Shown: positions 34,003-45,935 of the stretch, piece after piece
Layout of the letters: each line of letters opens with the position of its first letter
Numbering within the stretch: the stretch's first letter is position 1
Notes under the pieces: model-generated
What the model was told of the DNA's origin: nothing
Seen by the model: only the letters and a program-made list of their open reading frames with translations
Databases searched by the model: none
Program-made: the position numbers and the translations under genes
Source: Unio delphinus
Lineage: Eukaryota; Mollusca; Bivalvia; Unionida; Unionidae
DNA length: 64,000 nt
Assembly: GCA_029339505.1 (NCBI GenBank)
Contig: JAQISU010001239.1
Coordinates: forward strand, 3,343,501-3,407,500
Reading direction: 5' to 3'

Positions 34003-34006
<4 letters not shown>

Positions 34007-34058
<52 letters not shown>
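34007..34058. repeat. (GAT)n tail
   Basis: Trinucleotide array at the 3' end of the non-LTR element. A second short array (35005-35022) follows the LTR-leader fragment. Confidence 0.9.
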
Positions 34059-34059
<1 letters not shown>

Positions 34060-34990
34060 GTCACGTTGTAAGGATTAACCAAATTTCAGCATGTTTATGT
34101 TAGACCCTGAGGCTAATAATTTCGCGCTGTAAATATGACATGGCCATAAAAGTTGTAACTGGCCAGTTACATAATAATTACGATCACATGTGTCACAGGT
34201 AAGTGGTGGAATTCAGTACAGGTCAGTGACTATTTGCTCGATTGTTGTAACATATTACTGAAAAGTAAGTGTACTTTAATTATTACAGTATGTATACTTT
34301 AGTACGTATAATTACAATTTGTAGGGTGCTTCATTCGTAATGTTTGATATACATGCATATTTTGATATATGAGCAATATTTATGTAAAGAATTAATATTG
34401 TAATTCGCATTTGGGTTAATTTGTAGTAACCTCATGCATTTATTCCTTTGATATTATAGATTTGCAAATGCTGAATTTAATTGTAAAATTTGTATAAGGG
34501 TTGCAGTGTGCAACATTAGTTAATAGGGATTTGCCTATTTGTGTATACTTTGTAGGAGTATCGTGCGTAAGGATATATCAGCGCAGCGATATGTGCATAT
34601 CTGTGTACACTTTGTAGAAGTGCAATGTACATAAATGCGTCTGATTACCAGTCCAGAAATTTAATACAGATAAGTAGAAACACAGGACATGAGGAAATAT
34701 ATCACACTAAGTCAGACGATGAGATAGGCCGGTATTTGGTCGAGTGAAAGACGAGTGATAGGGTATGAAAACTGAATTTTATTTGAGAGATGACTGGTAT
34801 TGAATTATGTTAAACTGTTGTTATTTGAATTTCACATTTTGTGTATTCATTAATTTTAACTGTCGGCACCGCTGACTGGGGGCTCGGAGCTTTGCATCTC
34901 TCTATCACTACTTCAATTTCTGACAAAAACGAGCCAGGGTCTGTATTAATTTAAATAATATTGGGAGCACCCCACCCCAATCTAAATAAG
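34059..34990 (+). mobile_element. LTR plus leader fragment related to 23690-23890
   Basis: Begins TGTCACGTTG directly after the GAT array; its right part (34800-34985) matches the leader at 23.7 kb including GGGGGCTCGGAGCTTT. It is followed by another short GAT array, as if it had inserted into the microsatellite tail. No gag or pol follows. Confidence 0.5.
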
Positions 34991-35844
34991 GGAAACCTCT
35001 ATAATGATGATGATGATGATGATGAAAATGATGTGAAAAAGACAAAGATGATACTAAAATAAATTAAATTAACTGAACATTTAATATAGGCTTCTATTTT
35101 TAGTTTTTAATTTTTTTTAATAACCTTTGGAAGAAACTTCTAAATACAAACTGATTTTATCACGAATCATAATGTAATTGCAACATGCTTCGTTTTTGTC
35201 ATTTCTTTTTCTATTTCCTTTTTTTATATTTCTTTCTTTATTTATTTGTTAAAATGTCCTACATCACTTTCTTTTACTACTAACCTCAAACTTGTCCGGA
35301 AAACAAAACAAAAAAAATCTTTAAAAAAAGAGAGAAAAAACAAAAAACAAAAAACAAAACATAAAATGAGAAGACAAATATACCACAACTATAGCATTTA
35401 AAACATGAATGAAGAACCAGACTAGCATTCTTAGTAATACCCATCGTTCCATGCCAACGGAAGTAAATAAAAACATGTGTTTTTTTTTTAATGGCTGGTG
35501 AAATGCAATATTGGATGTCGGCATAATGTTAAGACACCCACTACTTTGAACCAGTAATTTGTTATGTGATGTAAATTTATGTGAGAAACGCATTTATTTG
35601 CTGATATAATACATCCTGAAATAATGTCTCTAATGCTGAGGTCAGATCGTGGAACACTCATTTCTCTCAGTAAAAGTAGAAAACGATCACACCGACTCCC
35701 CTTCCCTTGCTCCAGTTTTTTTTAATTGAGGAGTGTGTATTATCAGTAGTTTTTTTTTCTGCTGTAATTGCATAATCAAGTGCATGTATTGTAGGATCCA
35801 AATTGATAGCTAACACTTCCCTTTTTCGAATAACACTAATTCAC

Positions 35845-35938
35845 CTTCCAATATAGACCAACTAGCTGGTCTCTAAGCCGCAAAGTCAAAAAAAAAAAAA
35901 AAAGGCTTAGAGACCAGCTAGTTGGTCTACTTCCAATA
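35845..35938. mobile_element. 76-bp palindromic insertion with 9-bp direct repeats
   Basis: Arms 35854-35879 and 35904-35929 are perfect 26-bp inverted copies (left arm begins TAGACCAACTAGCTGGTCTC). The 24-base loop is GCAAAGTC plus 16 A. The 9-bp CTTCCAATA is repeated exactly on both sides (35845-35853, 35930-35938). Within each arm AGACCA/TGGTCT is a smaller palindrome. The 9-bp duplication with long inverted ends fits a Mutator-like miniature element, but it is very small. Confidence 0.75.
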
Positions 35939-35984
35939 AAGAAATCACTACATTGACACTTCTAAAGAAAACAAACTCAGAGGC

Positions 35985-36270
35985 TGCCCACATACGTAGA
36001 TGAACAGCCTATCTAAGACTATTAAAATCCATGGTTATGTCGTATTGGGATCCGTACTGCACTAAGGAAGATGTTGATAGGGTCGAGAGAATGTTCATCG
36101 TTAGATTTGTATGATGGTGACTACCAAACTAGCGAAGCATCATCAAACCGCTAAATGACCAGGATATACCAATACTCCAAGAGAGGTGTAGCATGATCCG
36201 TCTGACTGATCTCTGTAAAGTAGTCGAGGAGTTGGTGCCATTTCTCTCACCAAATATATTTTTTAAGCAT
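35985..36270 (+). pseudogene. LINE fragment (C-terminal part of RT)
   Basis: Translated pieces SYWDPYCTKEDVDRVERMF and RLTDLCKVVEELVPFLSP correspond to the conserved xxWDPYxxxDIxxLExxQRRAARF and ARLxMLYKIxxxLV region after the RT of CR1/Jockey-type LINEs. Broken by stops. Confidence 0.55.
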
Positions 36271-36637
36271 TAAAACAAAGAAATTGAAACCAAAATGGTT
36301 CATAATTTTGAAACTATAAACATTGTAGAAAAACTAGTAACAAATAACAGTAGTTTCATAGTAAAGCAGTGTAGATCAAAACAATTTTTAAAAAAATTTA
36401 CAAATAATTATTGACTGGGATCCTCTTTGTGACAGTGTTGTGTTCATGCAAACAGTCCAGGAGAGCTACAAAACAGCTATTGTAGTATTGAACAACTCTA
36501 CTAAATTTTTAGTGGCTTTCTCATCTAGAGCAATTTTATGCCATAATTCAGATTCAGGATGATGATTGGGAGAATCATAGGAGTTAATTACAATTGAAAT
36601 TAAGAGTATCAGTTATTATATACTGGGCTTGGGAGAT

Positions 36638-36679
36638 CCAACCTGTAACAGTACAGCACATTATATTGTTACAGGTTGG
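36638..36679. repeat. 13-bp perfect hairpin
   Basis: CCAACCTGTAACA (36638-36650) and TGTTACAGGTTGG (36667-36679) with a 16-base loop. The flanks GGGAGAT and AAGACCCC extend the pairing partly. Role unknown. Confidence 0.7.
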
Positions 36680-37261
36680 AAGACCCCACCCTGCCAACAC
36701 CATCAATCCGTATTGACAGATAATCTTAATCTCCTCTGTAATGAGCCCCAATGGGGAGAAGTTTAGTGGGTGTTAGCAGTGGTTTTCATCTTTTTTGGAG
36801 CAGAAATGAGTGTCTGTGTTGATTCAGAGAGATATTTCCCAATGGCTCGGATATATGGCTTCTGTTAGGTGAATGTTTACAACGCATTATGATAAATGGG
36901 CCATGTTCTGACCTTTTGGTGATTCTTACTTTTTTCCAGATATATGTATGCATATCTACCTTGAATTGTACAGAAGTAGAACAATCATTGAAGAGAAAGA
37001 ACAATAGCAATTAAATTACATTTTGAATTTCATGCAGGAACAATATGTAACTGTAAAAAAGTTAATATTATTCAATAAAATCAAACTAACCAATTCTGCC
37101 TATCAACAGCAAGTGGTAATTTTGACTAATACAACACATTAACAAATCACTTCTGACATATTCTGATTTTCTTTCAAGTTTTATAATCAATTTATGAGTC
37201 ACTAAGATATAATTTATTGTTGGGTTAAACCATTTTGTTATGCACAGACCAGAAAGTTGAG

Positions 37262-37351
<90 letters not shown>

Positions 37352-38990
37352 CAGGATGAAGAGGAAAAAGGGAATTACAATCTTTAAAAATACCAGCTCA
37401 TCTAAATTAATAAGAAAACATAAAAACTGATGTTTATGTTTTAATTTCCTTTTGAAGCTAATTGATCAATTTTAGTGACAGTTCTGCTTCACATTGTTGT
37501 GTATGAAGAAAAGATTGTTAATCATGGTGATGTTATGATAGATACAAATAGTGGTAGATATGTTGGATATAAGGTAAGAAGATAAAAAAGTAATTAATGT
37601 ACAAGTTGAATCATGGTTGGTTATAATGGATGTGGCTGTGAATTTACCTGCAAATTAATAATGTCAGCCAGTTGAATTCCAGTGAATGATGGGAAGAAAG
37701 AGTATTTCTTTTAATCTGTTATTGTCTGGATCAGTCTGCAGGCATGATTATGGTATTGTAATTGTGGTATTGTCTCTGGAGTTGGTGGTTTTTATATGAA
37801 ATAAAAACTACATTGGCGATGTTGTCTCCAGTAATGTCATTAAAGCATATTTGTAACAATGGATGTTTGTCTAGTCTTGTTTCACCATCTGTCAGATGTC
37901 TTTGGTTTGATTCAAGCTGATATGCAAGGTTTTCTGTGCGAAGGAACCATATTATTTCCCTTGTTTTGATCAGTTTGCAAGATATGTTGATATGTAAAAA
38001 TTACATTTGAAATGGATTGAATTAAATATCCCATTTTCGCTCCACATTTAACTAAATTCTACCAGTTCATTATTGTGGTGGATTCTCTTGTAAAGAAATT
38101 TACACAACATTTTATCTGTTCAGGCAGAACATTGGTTTAACTATAGTAAGAAGTAGCATAGGTCAAAGAACAGAACCCAGTGGGATGACTGATACTGGTA
38201 TACTATTTGAGTCTTCTCCATTAACTAAGACATTTAGTTGTTTTCAAAAAAAAATTACAATTTGGTCCAAGCAAGTGTTTTAATCCTTAATTCCATAATA
38301 GTGTAATAAGAGCGTCCTTGCCAAAAGCTTAAAAGGGAATCAAGAAAGTTTGTTTGCCTTTTGATTTACCATTTTGTGAGTTCATAAACAAGCAGTCATT
38401 TCAGTTGCACAGGATCTTGTTGTGGCTAATAATAAATATTCTGATTTGCAGAGAAAACAGGTTAATTAAATGTGTACTGTAGATAAGTTGATACTTCTCC
38501 ATTCTTGAGCATAGAGAATACACTAGCAGATTTCTAAACAGTCAGTGCACTTTTGTAAAAAATAATTTAATTTTTAAAAAATAATTTAGGTTCCAATTCC
38601 ATGTGAGTTTGATAGCAAAGAAGAAAGTGAGTAATAATGGTATCGTGTCATTTGCGCTGGGAATGCCTTGTGTGCTGCATTTGACCTTTACATACTCGAA
38701 GTACACATGGATAAGTCAGTCAGATATGATGCAGTAAACTGACCATAGCACACACAAAATGTGATGCTAGGAAATACACCATTAGTTGAAATTTGACTAG
38801 TTTACTACTGGGAAAATAAATACATAAATTTCTTAATGCAACAGAAGTTACAATTTTTAATTTGGCATTTCTACAGCAACCCCAAAAAAAGTAAATTGCA
38901 TTTTAAAAAAGAAAAAGTAAGCAATCTCACTTAAAGAAATTTGAATGATAAGTCTGATACCCTTATCTTCTTATAAAATGATCTTCTGAG
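36680..38990. other. Intergenic AT-rich stretch with a (GA)n tract
   Basis: No coding gene recognised. (GA)n microsatellite at 37265-37349. Confidence 0.45.
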
Positions 38991-38994
38991 GTAA

Positions 38995-39130
38995 CCAAAT
39001 GCTGATAAAGGTACAGAATTCAGGGTAAAAGGTACAGAATTCAGGGTAAAAGGTACATAATTCAGGGTAAAAGGTACACAATTCAGGGTAAAAGGTACAG
39101 AATTTAGGGTAAAAGGTACACAATTTAGGA
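38995..39130. repeat. 21-bp minisatellite
   Basis: Six units of AAAGGTACAGAATTCAGGGT plus A; the last copies drift to AATTTAGGG. Confidence 0.9.
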
Positions 39131-39529
39131 ATTATCAAGACTATTTGAAATGATATGCCAAAAATAAAACACTGAAAATAGCAAGTGAAGAAAAGGATGG
39201 ACTTGCTTGTGTAAACCAGCCTGATCTTGAATTTCTTTTGCATGTTTTTATCTAATAATTCAATGCTTTAGTAATTAAACACACAATGGGAACTTAATTG
39301 TGACATTAACGAGACCCAGATCTTGATTTAGAGATTAAAGAATGGCTATTTATGCAAATTTTTGAGAAATATCAACACACAAAAAAGAAAAAAATGGCTG
39401 GCAATTGCTTCAGCACTTGTCTTTATTAAATACTCTCAAATATTCCAATGTTGATATTGAAATTCCATGTCTGAAATTATTTAAATTGAACAATTACTTT
39501 TTAGCTTTGCTGGTTAGTGAACAAAAGGG

Positions 39530-40240
39530 ATTATGGAATATCACATGGCAGCCATCTTGAAAGTATTATTGTCATTACTACTCCTAGACAGAAAGTAATA
39601 TTGGCATACATTTTTTTTACTAAAATTTTGAGCATTTTTTTTGGTATGATATTTTGTTGGTCCGAAAAATGGTGCCACCCAGATATCCAATATGGGTACC
39701 ACAGCAGAGCTCTTGAAATCTTGTTACTGATACTCTACCTGAATGGTTGCTCACATCACCATGTGGTTTTCACTAAAAAGACTTTTTATAATGTTGAGTT
39801 GGACCTGGTACCAAACTGGCATCCTATTCGGGCAACAAAGCAGCCAATATGAAAATCCTGGTATTTGATATTTGGCCTGAATAAAAAGTTTTTAAAAAGC
39901 ATGAGATTTTCACAAGTAGATTATTGGTATCTAGTTGGTCTTCAATAAAAGTTGTGTCGATCTGATGTCAAATATGGCCACTACATTAGCAGTCTTTAAA
40001 ATATTATTGATATTAATCCTTGGTGGAAAGTTATATCAACCAAGGATTTTCACCAGAAGACTTCTAATGATCTCTAATTGGTACTTGATCAAAATGGTGC
40101 CATGCAGACATCTAATGTGGCTGCCCCAATGAACACAGTGAAAATCTTGTCACTAATTCTCCTTAATGAATGATCATATTTCTATGGGGTTTTCATCAAA
40201 TGTTTTTGTATTGGTAGTTAATTTGCTCTAAATAAAAATG
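39530..40240. repeat. Degenerate long-period tandem repeat
   Basis: About four loosely matching units of 150-190 bases. Recurrent phrases: AAATGGTGCCA, CAGACATCTAATGTGGCTGC (variant CAGATATCCAATATGGGTAC), AAAATCTTGTCACTAATTCTCC, GGTTTTCACTAAAAAGACTT. Copies are only moderately alike. It lies just upstream of the NXNL2-like gene. Confidence 0.5.
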
Positions 40241-40506
40241 TGCTGATCTTTCTTCCAGTAGATCCTCCACAACAGCAACTAATTTGAACTTGCTGATTCA
40301 GAATATCAGAGATGGGTTTAACAATAAGCAGTAAAAAGAAAGAAATGGTCTTATGTTGAATAACTAGAAATTCCTTTTGGACAGGAGAGTATCATTACCA
40401 TCGAGGGACTCTTGATCAAGATTCAGTCATTGATTTGCTATGTTGTTCATTTGTTTCTATTCTTTGATAGTGATACTTATTTTCAGAACAAGAAAAATAA
40501 ATACAG

Positions 40507-43500
40507 ATGGCAGCACTATTTAAAGATATGAAACTTGCAACTAAAGAATACTATTCAAAGCCAAAAAAAATTCCAGATGAGGAGAGATTAACTGTCCAAC
40601 TCGGCCTGGAACATGAGAAGACAGAGGAGGATCTGAGAAGGGAGGAGGAGGAGAAAGAACAAGGAATGGTACCAGCAGCAGATGTTCTGAATGACAAAAT
40701 TGTGGGACTGTATTTCTCAGCAGGTTGGTGTCCACCTTGTCAGCTATTTACTCCAATGTTGTGTGACTTGTATCTTGAGTTGAAGAACAGAAGTGCCAGC
40801 TTTGAGATTGTCTTTGTCAGCTTTGACAAAAAGGAAGAAGACATGATCAGCTACTACAAGGAGAAGCATTGTGACTGGGTTGCTGTTCCTTTTGGAACAC
40901 CCAAAATAGAGTAAGATATAAATTCATTATTCTATTATTCTTCTTGCTAGATAATGTTAGGTCAGTTGTCAGCTGAAGGTTTTCTGGTTAAAATTTTGTG
41001 TGTCAAAATTTAATTTCCATGAAATGATTCTATTATTTAAAGTATATTGTACACACAGTGTAGTGTATCTATGGTTTATGTTGATGTAGAGATCTTGGCA
41101 CATGTATAATGGAGTCACTTACTAACCAGACTTGCTGGTCCAGACCTTGTAGTCTAGTGTCATGTACACCAGACTATGAGATGATGAACTGTGTCGGATT
41201 CCCAACCACAAAATTTAGACTTTGTGTCTCCTCCCATTAAACTGATAAACAAGAATATATTATTTGTTGTTATCAATTAAAACGAGAGTTATATATACTT
41301 ATTACATTGATTAAATGAGATTCATATTGTACGGACTGAATTGAATCCTAGAAACTACATGTTAAATCGTATTACTCACATTGTTGGGATTTCATAGGCA
41401 TCCTCCTCATGAAGCCTTTTGAAAAATAAACATGATGAAGAGTAGACTGCAGTCATTTTTGTAATGCATGTATGCCGTCATTGTTGATGCAAATGGTCTG
41501 ACTTTAGAAGTCTCAAGAATTGATATAGATCACATTAATCATTTAAATAGCACAGAAATCCAACTAATTTACCTAGGCATGCATGTACATAAACATGCAT
41601 GGCAAAACCTCACTGGCATGCATCACATCATAACATTGAGGTAATAATGCTAGAAAGCGGGACCGACAGGGGGGAGGGAGCAAGCGGAGATATATCCCCA
41701 GGACCTGGGCCCGTAAGGTTGCCCAGGCCAAACAAAGACTTTTTAATTTTATAAAGAAACTTTTTGTTTGGACAAGAACTAGGAGAAGCCCAGGTGTTTC
41801 TTACTCCAGGGCACGTGGTCTCTCTCTACAACCGTACTAGGAAGGTTTTTAAAGAGGTATGAAAGCAAAAGTCAAAGTGCAAAAGTTAGAAGGTTTTTTT
41901 TAAATCATATGCCTATCAGATTTCATTGTCTTATCAGGTAGTATTTTTTTATAATTGTACCAACATGGTCTGCAGTGCAAATAAATAGATTAAAAAGTTT
42001 TTGTTTTTTTTAATTAAATGAGACTCATTTTGCTGAGCCTAATTTTTATTTAGCTGGAAATATTAAAACTTAATTTTATTTGTGTGCAAATTTATCATTG
42101 ACATTTTACAATATGATGATGCCTTGTGATGCAACCCCCCCCCCCCAAAAAAAAAATTCTGCATAATGATACCTTTTGATAACACCCACCCGCAATTCTA
42201 CAAAATGATGCCTTTTGATACCACCCACCCCCAATTCTGCAAAATGATCCATTTTGATACCACCCACCCCCAAATTGGGAAAATGATCCATTTTGATACC
42301 ACCCACCCCCAAATCTGCAAAATGATCCATTTTGATGCCACCCACTTCCAATTCTGCAAAATGATTAATTTTGATACCACTGATCCCCCAATTCTTCAAA
42401 ATGATGCCTTTTGATACCACACACACACACACACACACCAATTCTGCATAATGATTCCTTTTGATACCACCTACCCCCAATTATGCACAGTGATGCCTTT
42501 GATGCCACCATTTCTTCACAATGAGAACTTTAATGACAAAACAGTCAAGATTACCAACACAGCAGAATTTTACTAAGCTTGTTGCCTTTCACTCTTTTCT
42601 TTATATAGTTTAAGACCACAGAGTCATAATACATGGCTGACAGCATGAATCTTGAAAAGTTAATTATAAGTTTAATAGGAGGATTAAGGCAACTTTACAT
42701 TCAATGTACACATTTCATGTAATACCATGTCTGCCATTTGTAAACATTTGCTTGGCATCCTGTGGTTTTGACATCAAATCATGTTGAAAAGTTCACAGTT
42801 AAATGTGTTTTGATAATATCTGAGAATCTCAAGGTTTCACAAAACAGGAAGCTTAAAGCTGATGTAGAGTACAGAGTTTACCAACGGATGTGTATTAACA
42901 TACAGATAATACCTACAGACTGACACAAATCAGTATGTCATGTTTCTGCCAAGGCAGACTCCACAAAAATCATTCAAATAAAAATGTGTGCATATACTAG
43001 TACATAGAAGTACTATACCAAATTTAACTTTTTTTTATGTCAGGTCATTTTAGTACATAATACATGTAGTGCTAACAACCTTATTAGGATGGGTATAACA
43101 ATATATATGTACCAACAAGATCAAATAACGATGCCCCCAGTTACAAGCTGTAGAGGCATAAAATCCTCATGAAAAGGTGTTACCTATTATTTTCTTCAAT
43201 ATCTGTTTAGTAGACATGGATGATCTTGCAGATCTATTCAAATTATTCAATCAGTTAATCAGAATCATCGTTTTGAATAATGAGTATTTAAAATGACATT
43301 TTTGTTTAACTTTTAGAGAACTGAGAGAAAAATTCAGTATTACTGCTGTCCCCAAACTCATTATAGTAAACAAGGATGGAGAAATCATCACACAGAAGGG
43401 GCGGAAGGAGATCCAAGACAAGGGGGTGATTTGCTATCGAAACTGGGAACAGATAGCCACCACACTGGAATCCAAAACCAGCCAGGTCCAGGATGAGGAT

Positions 43501-43689
43501 GCTGACCAGTCAAAGGAAGTCACAGAGGGAAAAATTGAGACTGCAGGTGATAAAACAAAGAGCAAGTTGGAAACAACTGGTGACAAAACCAAGAACAAGG
43601 TAGAGATCATAGGTGAAAAAAATAAGAGCAAACCAGAAACAAAAGGCAAGACAGAAACCATAGGTGATAAAATGAAGGTGAAAACATAA
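40507..43689 (+). CDS. NXNL2: Nucleoredoxin-like protein 2 (thioredoxin fold), two exons
   Basis: Exon 1 40507-40910, exon 2 43317-43689 (donor GA/GTAAGA, acceptor TTTTAG/AGAA, phase 2), 258 residues. The thioredoxin-like core starts near residue 54: IVGLYFSAGWCPPCQLFTPM has the active-site Cys75/Cys78, then FEIVFVSFDKKEEDM, and in exon 2 ITAVPKLIIVNKDGEIITQK with the cis-Pro. The closing GRKEIQDKGV...NW is typical of NXNL2. The family acts in redox protection of sensory and other cells. Unlike vertebrate NXNL2 (about 156 residues), it has a 50-residue charged N-terminus (EEDLRREEEEKEQG) and a Lys-rich repetitive C-terminus (GDKTKSKLE-like units). An in-frame TAA lies nine bases before the ATG. 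Minus-end AATAAA signals sit at 44014 and 44026. Transcript support is needed to confirm the N-terminus. Confidence 0.9.
40911..43316 (+). other. Intron of the NXNL2-like gene
   Basis: GT...AG intron of 2406 bases. It contains the 42-bp minisatellite at 42120-42490 and poly(C)/poly(A) runs; otherwise nothing recognised. Confidence 0.85.
42120..42490. repeat. About 42-bp minisatellite in the NXNL2 intron
   Basis: Eight or nine copies around AAAATGATCCATTTTGATAC followed by CACCCACCCCCAATTCTGC. One copy contains an (AC)n insertion at 42420-42438. Both strands stay open by chance. Confidence 0.85.
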
Positions 43690-44199
43690 ATTGCAGGGGA
43701 CAATGCAAAGACCAAGCAAACAAGAGGAGACAAAAAGAAAAATTGAGATGACATGAAGAGTGTGTTGTTTTGTAATTATCGTAACAAGGTTCAGATTTTG
43801 CCAGTAGCACTGTTAATTAAACAAAACCATGCAAGAGTTATGTTTTGCACTTTTCTTTGAGCTGCAGAGTCATTTTGTGACAAGAAACCCGTTTTTTTTA
43901 AAACAATTCATGAACTGAATTATTAACTTGCATTTTTTGCTTAAATTTAAACTGTATAGCAGAATAATATTGAAAACACATAAGGAATCTAAGCTGTGAT
44001 TATGATAAACCTTAATAAACCACCAAATAAAGATCATGGGCCAATGCACCACTTAAGGAAAAATGGTAAATCTCACAAATGCTAAAAATAGATGACTTTT
44101 TATTTGTGACAGTTGCCATGTTCATTTGGACCTGCTCTTGTCCTTCCAACCTTCTGATGGTTGATTGGTATACAGTATTGACTGTATCATGCTGAGGAA

Positions 44200-44292
44200 A
44201 TGGAATCAAAGACACACTGAGGTAGCTGATCCAGGCTGGTATTGAACCTAGGACTCTTGTATTGTGAGTTAGACAGTCTACCAGTCTGATGA
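44200..44292 (-). mobile_element. Possible tRNA-like SINE head remnant
   Basis: On the minus strand, TGGTAGACTGTCTAACTC resembles box A, and AGGTTCAATACCAGC resembles box B. No body from the two recognised families follows. Confidence 0.3.
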
Positions 44293-44499
44293 AATCTTGA
44301 TTATTTTACGATCCTTGGAGATGCTCATGCCAACAATTTGCCATAGTTACTGATTGTCAAAAGTATAGTGTTTTAGGAGAAAATTTTTATAATTTCAATC
44401 AAATTTTAATGCTTATATTCAAAGAAAAGGATGAGAGTGAGACTTTTCATTTACACATAAATTTGCTCAACTTGTTGTTTTGCAGCAAAAGTGTTGTAT

Positions 44500-45000
44500 G
44501 TTAATGAATTTATTAAAATAATCAATAAAGTAATTGATTACTTAAAACATAAAATTGTAATTTTAGTCAATTCCTGACACAAAAGTGATAAGTAATTGTA
44601 ATTGATTACCAATTTTGGAAAAGTAATGCAAAGTTATAATTACATTTAAATTAGAATTACTATTTCTCATAGTTCCAATTAGCAACTTACAACAAAACAG
44701 CAAAATAAGAATAGCCGAGATTTTTTTTAAGAGTCAAAAAAAAAAACTATTAAAAAAAAAAATGCATGTAGTTCTATATAATATATTCATTGTATTACAT
44801 TGCACTCGTAGTGCAAAGAATACGTGAATTAAATATTAGAAGTTTGAGTAATTTAACTGTACTCTAATTACCCTCATAAAAAAGTAATTGTAATTGACTA
44901 TGTCATTGAGGTGGAGTAATTGTAATTGTAATCAACTACTACACTTTTTATAGTAACTGTAATTTTAATTTATTACCTTTACAACAGTAATCTATACAAC
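44500..45000. repeat. Low-complexity TAATTG-rich stretch
   Basis: Many copies of GTAATTGTAATTG and its complement within about 500 bases, in very AT-rich DNA. Possibly a decayed short-period repeat. Confidence 0.6.
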
Positions 45001-45184
45001 ATTACAATGCAGATGGGGTAAGTTGGTTAACAGGTAAACAAAATTTGTAACTGGTCACCACTAATACTCAAACCATCATCAGTTATCCAGGTAATCATTG
45101 CATCCCTGTTTAAAATCACTCCCTTTTACAATAATTGCTTATCCCTTGTATTTGTATTTTGGAACTTGTACCAAAAATAATGCT

Positions 45185-45935
45185 ACTAGCATGTAAGCAT
45201 TTTGTGAATTTAACAAGTCAAACTTGACTTGTACGCAACACTTTAGGAATTGAACAAGCCAAACACAGGAAACTTGACTATGTACAACATATTATGAATT
45301 TAACAAGCAGAACACAGGAAGCTTGGCTTATGTGCAACATTTTAGGAATTTAACAAGCAAAACACTGGAAGCTTGGCTTATGTGCAACATTTTAGGAATT
45401 TAACAAGCCAATCACAGGAGAATTGGATTCTGTGTCAACATTTTTGGACTTGAAGAAGCCAAATTCTGAAAACTTTCTGTGCAACATTTTAGGAATTTAA
45501 TATGCCAAACACTAGAAACTTAGATTCTGTACAACATTTTATGAATTTAACAAGCCAAACACAGGAAGCTTGGCTTATGTGCAAGATTTTAGGAATTTAA
45601 CAAGCCAAACACAGGAGAATTGGATTCTGTGTCAACATTTTTGGACTCGAAGAAGCCAAATTCTTGAAACTTTGTGTGGAACATTTTAGGAATTTTATAT
45701 GCCAAACACTAGAAACTTAGATTCTGTACAACATTTTATGAATTTAACAAGCCAGATTCTGGAAACTTAAGAATCTGAGCAACATTTTAGGAATTTAACA
45801 AGCCAAACACTGGAGACTTGGATTCTGTGTCAACATTTTTGGACTTGAAGAAGCCAAATTCTGAAAAACTTTGTGTGCCACATTTTAGGAATTTAACAAG
45901 CCAAACAATTGAAACTTGGATTCTTTGTCAATGGA
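45185..45935. repeat. 50-56 bp minisatellite with higher-order pattern
   Basis: About 13-14 copies around CATTTTAGGAATTTAACAAG then CCAAACACAGGA and GCTTGG or ACTTGGATTCTGTG. Variants with TTTTTGGACTTGAAGAAGCC recur every few units, so a larger repeated block exists. Confidence 0.8.

Larger units (their letters stand above)
30180..34058 (+). pseudogene. Non-LTR retrotransposon (RTE/CFDP2-like), endonuclease plus reverse transcriptase, decayed
   Basis: Apurinic endonuclease domain: ITTWNIRILVQIG and HILGLCEVRW at 30210-30330, continuing after an inserted LTR with ITIIQVYAPTIDHDDEQIEE (31350-31400), WNAKYGKD and GSDHDLVIMSF (31756 onward). Reverse transcriptase: VDNIPAELIKNGG (about 32465), then FRRAFDR-like HFKNAFDRVWH (about 32845), then LRFADDIDGLAG with the catalytic FADD at 33121-33132. 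C-terminal WYGHVTRANS at about 33772. Stops and frameshifts are scattered, and a 93-bp in-frame duplication sits at 33238-33423. The 3' end is a (GAT)n tract, as in many RTE-like elements. Clade assignment is from memory. Confidence 0.8.

Noticed and set aside
42106..42480. 124-residue ORF with Val-Gly-Gly-Ile-Lys repeats
   Set aside because: Minisatellite inside an intron, open on both strands by period.
43434..43754. Antisense ORF to NXNL2 exon 2
   Set aside because: Shadow of the repetitive Lys-rich tail of the real exon.
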